From Nostoc sp. WHI (lineage in GTDB: Bacteria; Cyanobacteriota; Cyanobacteriia; Cyanobacteriales; Nostocaceae): 38,256 nt of DNA. Below, piece by piece: positions 34,901-38,256 of the stretch. The notes under the pieces are model-generated. The model had not been told where the DNA came from. It searched no databases and worked only from the letters and a program-made list of their open reading frames with translations. A program made the position numbers and the translations under genes. Location of the stretch: contig NZ_WBKM01000119.1 of NCBI RefSeq assembly GCF_015714725.1, forward strand, positions 1 through 38,256, read 5' to 3'. Within the stretch, counting starts at the first letter, position 1. The number at the start of each line of letters is the position of its first letter.

Positions 34901-37317
34901 AATTGAGTTGGAGAATTTTGATTAGCGATCGCAACTTGGGGAAAACGCTTCAGCACTGCTTCCACTTTGCTGATATCTTCCTTCACAGCCAACATACTAC
35001 CCGCATCATGATCCGGGTCTTCGGGTGCAGCCATTGCTTGACCCCTAGCTTTCACCAAGAACAAGTAATCTTCCGTACTCAAAACTCCCGCAGCCCACAA
35101 CGCTGTCAGTTCCCCGAAGCTATGTCCCGCCACAAAATCTGATTTAAACCCAGCTTGTTGCAATATGCTGTACATCCCTGCACTCAACACCCCGATGGCT
35201 GGTTGAGCGTATTCTGTGCGTTGTAAGGCAGCAATTTGAGCATTTTTCTCTGCTTCCTCAAACACAGGATGAGGGAAAACTATCTCTGATAACGGCTGTA
35301 AATTATCCTTGATTAACAAGCTATCCATATAGCCATGAAGACGCCGCATCAAAGGAAAATTCATTACCAGTTCCCGCCCCATCTCCAAGTATTGCGAACC
35401 TTGACCAGAAAATAGAGAGACAACTTTTCCACCCAACTCCATACCAGAAGCGCGGTAATAAATCCCTTGGGGATGCTCCCAAGATGCTGCTGTTCCTTTG
35501 TTTTTCAGCCAGTCAATGCTAGTTTGCAACAACTTGCAAGCTTCTTCCAGATTCTCAGCTACAAACCCAAATCTGGCAGCAGAAAGGGGAATTTGTTGTG
35601 ATTTGCACTCATTGACTAATTGTGCGTAGTGTATTTCTGCTTCAGGCGATACTCCTGCGGAGTCACTTCGTGAACGCAACTTACCTAAAATCTCTTCAGA
35701 TTTGCTCAACAATTGGTCTACTGTGGGAGCAAACAACAGCATTTCACTAGCACCACTGTGTAAGCGGTAAGCCTGGTTCTGGTCAGCTTCATATTCTTCC
35801 AAAACGACGTGATAGTTGGTGCCACCAAAGCCAAAAGAACTCACACCGGCGCGTCTTGGTGCTTCCCCTTCTGGACGAATCCAAGGTCTAGTTTCGGTAT
35901 TCAAATAAAATGCCGAATTTTTAATGTTGAGTTTAGGGTTTGGCTCAGTAATGTTAATTGTGGGCGGTAATACTTTGTGATGTAAAGCCAAAGCAGTTTT
36001 AATCAAACTCGCCGCACCCGCAGCCGCTTTTGTGTGTCCAATTTGCGATTTTACACTACCTAAAGCGATGTGCTGCTTTTTGGAATCATGTCCCTCAAAA
36101 AAGTCTTTTAAAGAACCGAATTCTGTCGGATCTCCAGCCATTGTACCAGTGCCATGTGCTTCCATCAAACCAACAGTAGCGGGAGAGAAGCCAGCATCTT
36201 CATAAGCACGTTCTAAGGCTTTAATTTGTCCTTCTTTACGAGGAGCATAAATGCTCTTATAACGTCCATCGCTGGAGGTACCAATACCTTTTATTACTGC
36301 ATAGATTTTATCGTTGTCACGTTCAGCATCTTCCAGGCGTTTGAGGACAATCATCCCGATACCTTCACCCAACATCATCCCATCGGATTTAGCATCGAAA
36401 GGTTTGACATTTTCACTTGGAGAAACTGCCGGTGTTTTGCTGAACGATATGTAAGCCATTATGGTGTTGTCGGTATCAACACCACCAGTCAGCATCATGT
36501 CAGAACGATGCTCAACTAGCTCACTAATTGCCATTTTTAAAGCACCAAAGGAACTAGCGCAAGCGGCATCAACTACGCAATTCATTCCGCCAAAATTCAG
36601 ACGGTTGGCAATTCGTCCGGCGACTACGTTAGCTAACATTCCAGGGAAAGCATTCTCATCCCATTTCACATAAGCGCTTTTGATTTTATCAACGATTTTT
36701 TGCGTATCCTCATCGGATAAACCACTGCTTTTAAGAACTTTTTCCCAAATCGGATATTCCAACCTTGCAGAAAGTGGCATTCCTAACTGCTTGGCCATCG
36801 CCACGCCTAAAATTACCCCAACAGTCTCGCGGCTAAACTCACGTTTTTCGCCATAACCTGCATCTTCCATCGCTTCTTTCGCAACCACTAAACTTAATAG
36901 TTGCGATACATCTGTGACTTCCAAAATGCTGGGTGGTATGCCGAATTCCATCGGGTTAAAATCAACCTCTGGAAGAAACCCACCTCTTTTACAGTAGGTT
37001 TTATCCTCAGTGGTTCTAGGATTCGGATCGTAATAATCTTCGACGCTCCAGTGAGTAGAAGGAACATCAGTAATACAGTCAATTTTATTTACTATATTTT
37101 GCCAATATTCCCGCAAATTTCTAGCTTTAGGCAATAGAGAAGCCATGCCAACAATAGCTATAGGATTGTATTGTAATTGTCTGTTAATTCTGTTGATTGA
37201 CACTGATTTATCTGACCTCATTTTTTTTCCCTCAATAGACCTCATCACAGCCTGTTCACAATTATTGACAAGGCTTTGTAACTCCGCTAAGGCAGTATCA
37301 ATTGAATAAGCAGACAT
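31945..37317 (-). CDS. hglE: HglE, KS-AT-ACP-ACP-partial KR glycolipid synthase
   Basis: This is a 1790-aa PfaA-like synthase. The ketosynthase (about 50-510) has Cys253 in DAACASS, His388 in EAHGTGT and His428 in QIGHTK. The acyltransferase (about 630-940) has GHSFGE (Ser733) and His839. A Pro/Thr-rich linker and a duplicated helical module (1083-1130, 1145-1193) precede two nearly identical ACPs (about 1325-1397 and 1455-1527; Ser1358 and Ser1489 in LGIDSIKR). The C-terminus (about 1565-1790) is the structural subdomain of a ketoreductase and stops at SEVGYGSQGR; the catalytic half is in HglD. It would load the extender and carry the growing chain. The first ATG has no ribosome site. Met33 (37221) follows GAGGGA at 37228-37233 and may be the true start, since the KS begins at residue 50. 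In some strains an hglG gene is named between hglE and hglD; the last part here may correspond to it. Confidence 0.88.
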   Translation of the reverse strand: MSAYSIDTALAELQSLVNNCEQAVMRSIEGKKMRSDKSVSINRINRQLQYNPIAIVGMASLLPKARNLREYWQNIVNKIDCITDVPSTHWSVEDYYDPNPRTTEDKTYCKRGGFLPEVDFNPMEFGIPPSILEVTDVSQLLSLVVAKEAMEDAGYGEKREFSRETVGVILGVAMAKQLGMPLSARLEYPIWEKVLKSSGLSDEDTQKIVDKIKSAYVKWDENAFPGMLANVVAGRIANRLNFGGMNCVVDAACASSFGALKMAISELVEHRSDMMLTGGVDTDNTIMAYISFSKTPAVSPSENVKPFDAKSDGMMLGEGIGMIVLKRLEDAERDNDKIYAVIKGIGTSSDGRYKSIYAPRKEGQIKALERAYEDAGFSPATVGLMEAHGTGTMAGDPTEFGSLKDFFEGHDSKKQHIALGSVKSQIGHTKAAAGAASLIKTALALHHKVLPPTINITEPNPKLNIKNSAFYLNTETRPWIRPEGEAPRRAGVSSFGFGGTNYHVVLEEYEADQNQAYRLHSGASEMLLFAPTVDQLLSKSEEILGKLRSRSDSAGVSPEAEIHYAQLVNECKSQQIPLSAARFGFVAENLEEACKLLQTSIDWLKNKGTAASWEHPQGIYYRASGMELGGKVVSLFSGQGSQYLEMGRELVMNFPLMRRLHGYMDSLLIKDNLQPLSEIVFPHPVFEEAEKNAQIAALQRTEYAQPAIGVLSAGMYSILQQAGFKSDFVAGHSFGELTALWAAGVLSTEDYLFLVKARGQAMAAPEDPDHDAGSMLAVKEDISKVEAVLKRFPQVAIANQNSPTQFVLAGPTAEIARVREALHEKGYTAVLLPVSAAFHTPLIAFAQKSFAIATKSVNFQSPKIPVYSNVTSKQYPKEAQGIQKILETHLSNSVLFKQEIENIYAAGGTCFVEFGPRRILTNLVKDILGDRPHLTVSLNPSTQKNSDRSLREAVVQLRVIGLALNNLDPYQLPQTIPPIETKKTLNVRLNGINYRSEKTKNAFALALQDGHKVTLPTPEYSEAAPLFTSPGVTPPLAVIETNGHKKTPLVTTPAMNPVTLSQPAQESKMQPTPEKLTNYQQLLESLEYLLTQFQENQAENLQVHGTYLNHQMEYAKAFFQLMQQQNSLLSESKSTEETAKMKLIVMESLERSMMQFHSQQGETLRIHEQYLQEQLEYTKNFFQLIQQEYSQIISGEGVTQLTEKVSNAVAQTSVTDSPVPVTTKIVESQPLPVIEPVAKNALNVTQEPLSPVSQVVEAVVETIDSPEQTRSIASLLPTPHFPIVETVAPPLSVVEPQTEVVVKISSPPVNEPAPVSSATIDIVDLDKNLLAITSDKTGYPVEMLEMDMDMEADLGIDSIKRVEILGALQEMYPNLPKPNLEELAEKRTIGQVVEYLQSHTSKSISVEIAVHEVQQVTEISIETAPVVEVVTSPEPSVVVAFTPEPEPATTDEFADLGQTLLAITSDKTGYPVEMLELEMDMEADLGIDSIKRVEILGAMQEMYPNLPKPNIEELGELRTIGQIVDYLQQLAGGEKKKSEPEFVQQQPPELEHNIQRHPVKLRSLPQPDYLDFTLPEGHIGLITDDGSLTTYKLTESLIEKGWKVVVVSFPQSLIAQQAPLPTGVTRVTLANLTEEHLQQQLQAIASHCGAIGAFIHLHPVFVTNHTGTIPYLEQEKAIVKHIFLMAKHLKPSLNEAARHGRSCFCTVAHLDGAFGLEYKVNFGAIGAGLFGLTKTLRWEWPKVFTRAIDLSPRLDAKQSVQNIIAELDDPNLYISEVGYGSQGRVTIIAD
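33496..33515. repeat. dispersed palindrome inside the hglE reading frame
   Basis: This near-palindrome differs by one base from the intergenic copy at 15389-15408. It encodes about residues 1268-1274 (QTRSIAS) in the linker between the helical module and the first ACP. Confidence 0.7.
35647..35679. repeat. dispersed repeat inside the hglE KS-AT linker
   Basis: GATACTCCTGCGGAGTCACT followed by TCGTGAACGC resembles a common Nostoc repeat. It encodes about residues 547-556 (LRSRSDSAGV), in the KS-to-AT linker. Confidence 0.5.
37228..37233 (-). promoter_or_regulatory. ribosome binding site for the alternative hglE start (Met33)
   Basis: The minus strand reads GAGGGA, six nucleotides before the ATG at 37221. 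It is the only good Shine-Dalgarno sequence near the 5' end of hglE. Confidence 0.5.
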
Positions 37318-37601
37318 AGGGCATAGTGAGTACTGTGGATTGTGTAGTTACAGTAATTTCTGTTGCCTACTAAATAATAAAAAACTCTCGTCTTCTAAGC
37401 AGCTAGCTATCCTATCTCCGCTAAATGCTTTTTTCTAAATCGACACCAAACGACACATACTGCCCTGATTAAGCCTTAGATTTACAGGCGATTTTGGTAC
37501 ACAGCGTAGGCGTAGCCCGTCGTAGACATCGCAGAAAAATTTTATACAACGCTAGACTCTTGATATTGGGGTAATAGGTCGATGACGTTGTTAAAACGAG
37601 T
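37318..37601. other. hglE upstream region with dispersed repeat
   Basis: This stretch presumably holds the hglE promoter. I could not find a clear NtcA site (GTA-N8-TAC). A GCGTAGGCGTAGCCCGTCGT-type repeat, common in Nostoc, lies at about 37500-37534. No gene is seen. Confidence 0.4.
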
Positions 37602-37832
37602 CTAATAGTCTTGGAGTGTAATAACTGCTTGACCAGTGAATTCAATCCATTTGTAATAGTAGAGATTTGGAGTAATGGTATTCCACTGGAGCGATGAAAA
37701 CTTAGGAGTAGCTAAGGCAACAGAAACGCTTTTTTTACCCGAAATTGTTTGATTATCTAGCATAACCACAGCAACATAGCTGGTATTAATGACTATGTTC
37801 TGTATCTTGATAGATGTTATAGCCAGTTTCAA
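37602..37832 (-). CDS. possible small protein or gene remnant, unknown
   Basis: A 76-codon frame starts at TTG, with no ATG until residue 24. Codon choice looks protein-like (SYVAVVMLDNQTISGKKSVSV, then YYYKWIEFTGQAVITLQ), with alternating hydrophobic residues as in a beta-rich fold. I recognise no family, and no ribosome site was found. It may be the C-terminal remnant of a lost gene upstream of hglE. Confidence 0.25.
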   Translation of the reverse strand: MKLAITSIKIQNIVINTSYVAVVMLDNQTISGKKSVSVALATPKFSSLQWNTITPNLYYYKWIEFTGQAVITLQDY

Positions 37833-38256
37833 CGTCCGGGATAATATATTTTATGCTATTTGACCCAGGAAAGTTGACAAGTTCGTTACCGAAAAGACAC
37901 CACCTTTAATCCGAGTTTATGCGAGTTGAAAAAGTAATTAAACGAGCAGAAGGTGATGGAAAAGCAGTTATATTTAGTTATTTTTAATTTCAAAATCTTA
38001 ATTAAATAACTAATTTACCTAACTACTTTAAAGCATTGAATTAATAAAAACAATAACATACTTTACAGAAACTAAATCATTCCTTTAAAGTTATTTTATA
38101 AATAGCCCTATATTCTTACTGATGTGAATTTTGAATAAAATCCACTACAAAAGTATAATTTGTGACTACATAAATGTGAGATATATAGGACTATGATTTG
38201 ATTTCTGAAAAAACTCCGTACAGATCAAAGAGCATTCTTTCCCGTTGCCTCTTGCC
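37833..38256. other. AT-rich stretch without a recognisable gene
   Basis: The sequence is strongly AT-rich. The longest suggestive frame is 22 codons (plus strand, ATG at 37919: MRVEKVIKRAEGDGKAVIF), which could be a fragment of a larger gene but is too short to call. No RNA gene or repeat stands out. Confidence 0.45.

Noticed and set aside
37318..37420. NtcA or HetR binding site before hglE
   Set aside because: GTA and TAC half-sites occur but not with the required 8-nt spacing; no convincing palindrome was found.

Overview
The window comes from a filamentous, heterocyst-forming cyanobacterium of the Nostoc/Anabaena type. Three things point there: a complete block of heterocyst glycolipid synthase genes linked to hetN and hetI; a very close match to the cyanobacterial clock-output regulator RpaA; and the cyanobacterial genome signature of frequent GCGATCGC (HIP1) octamers, short tandem heptamer repeats and many small palindromic repeat elements. 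I cannot name the species from sequence alone. No rRNA, tRNA, CRISPR array or transposase gene was seen.

Layout. (1) 1-13.5 kb is a signalling block. A 1435-aa hybrid histidine kinase with a membrane-anchored N-terminus and a 718-aa receiver-PAS-GGDEF-EAL protein lie on the minus strand. Divergent from them are a giant 1883-aa Ser/Thr-kinase/AAA/GAF/PAS/histidine-kinase fusion and an Rcp-type single-domain response regulator that overlaps it by 8 nt. (2) 13.5-16.5 kb holds bioF (biotin synthesis), a 131-aa protein of unknown function, and an unusual concentration of repeats: heptamer arrays, a 145-bp element with 15-bp terminal inverted repeats, and a tandem array of about 42-bp units that each contain a hairpin. 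(3) 16.5-19.4 kb holds rpaA, a divergent alpha/beta hydrolase, and a DUF433/DUF5615-type antitoxin-toxin pair whose toxin gene carries an apparent 1-nt frameshift. (4) 19.4-37.3 kb is the heterocyst glycolipid region. hetI (phosphopantetheinyl transferase) is on the plus strand, convergent with hetN. Then, all on the minus strand and transcribed toward hetN, come hglE (KS-AT-ACP-ACP-partial KR), hglD (KR-DH), hglC (KS-CLF-AT), hglA (PfaD-like reductase) and hglB/hetM (ACP-thioester reductase).

How the genes work together. HetI would attach phosphopantetheine to the three ACPs (two in HglE, one in HglB). HglE, HglD, HglC and HglA resemble the polyunsaturated fatty acid (Pfa) synthase set and would build the very long hydroxylated acyl chain. 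HglB would release it reductively as the fatty alcohol, the aglycone of the heterocyst envelope glycolipids. HetN is a short-chain dehydrogenase known in Anabaena as an inhibitor of heterocyst differentiation.

Most interesting observations. This HetN has KQGEGK where, from memory, Anabaena HetN carries the ERGSGR (RGSGR) inhibitor motif. The ketoreductase is split between the end of HglE and the start of HglD, with a repeat in the gap. Small repeat elements sit in every sizeable gap of the hgl run and also inside the HglE and HglC reading frames at domain linkers. Two unrelated genes (bioF and the hydrolase) end inside heptamer repeat arrays that supply their stop codons. Domain boundaries are approximate; residue numbers of named motifs were counted by hand.
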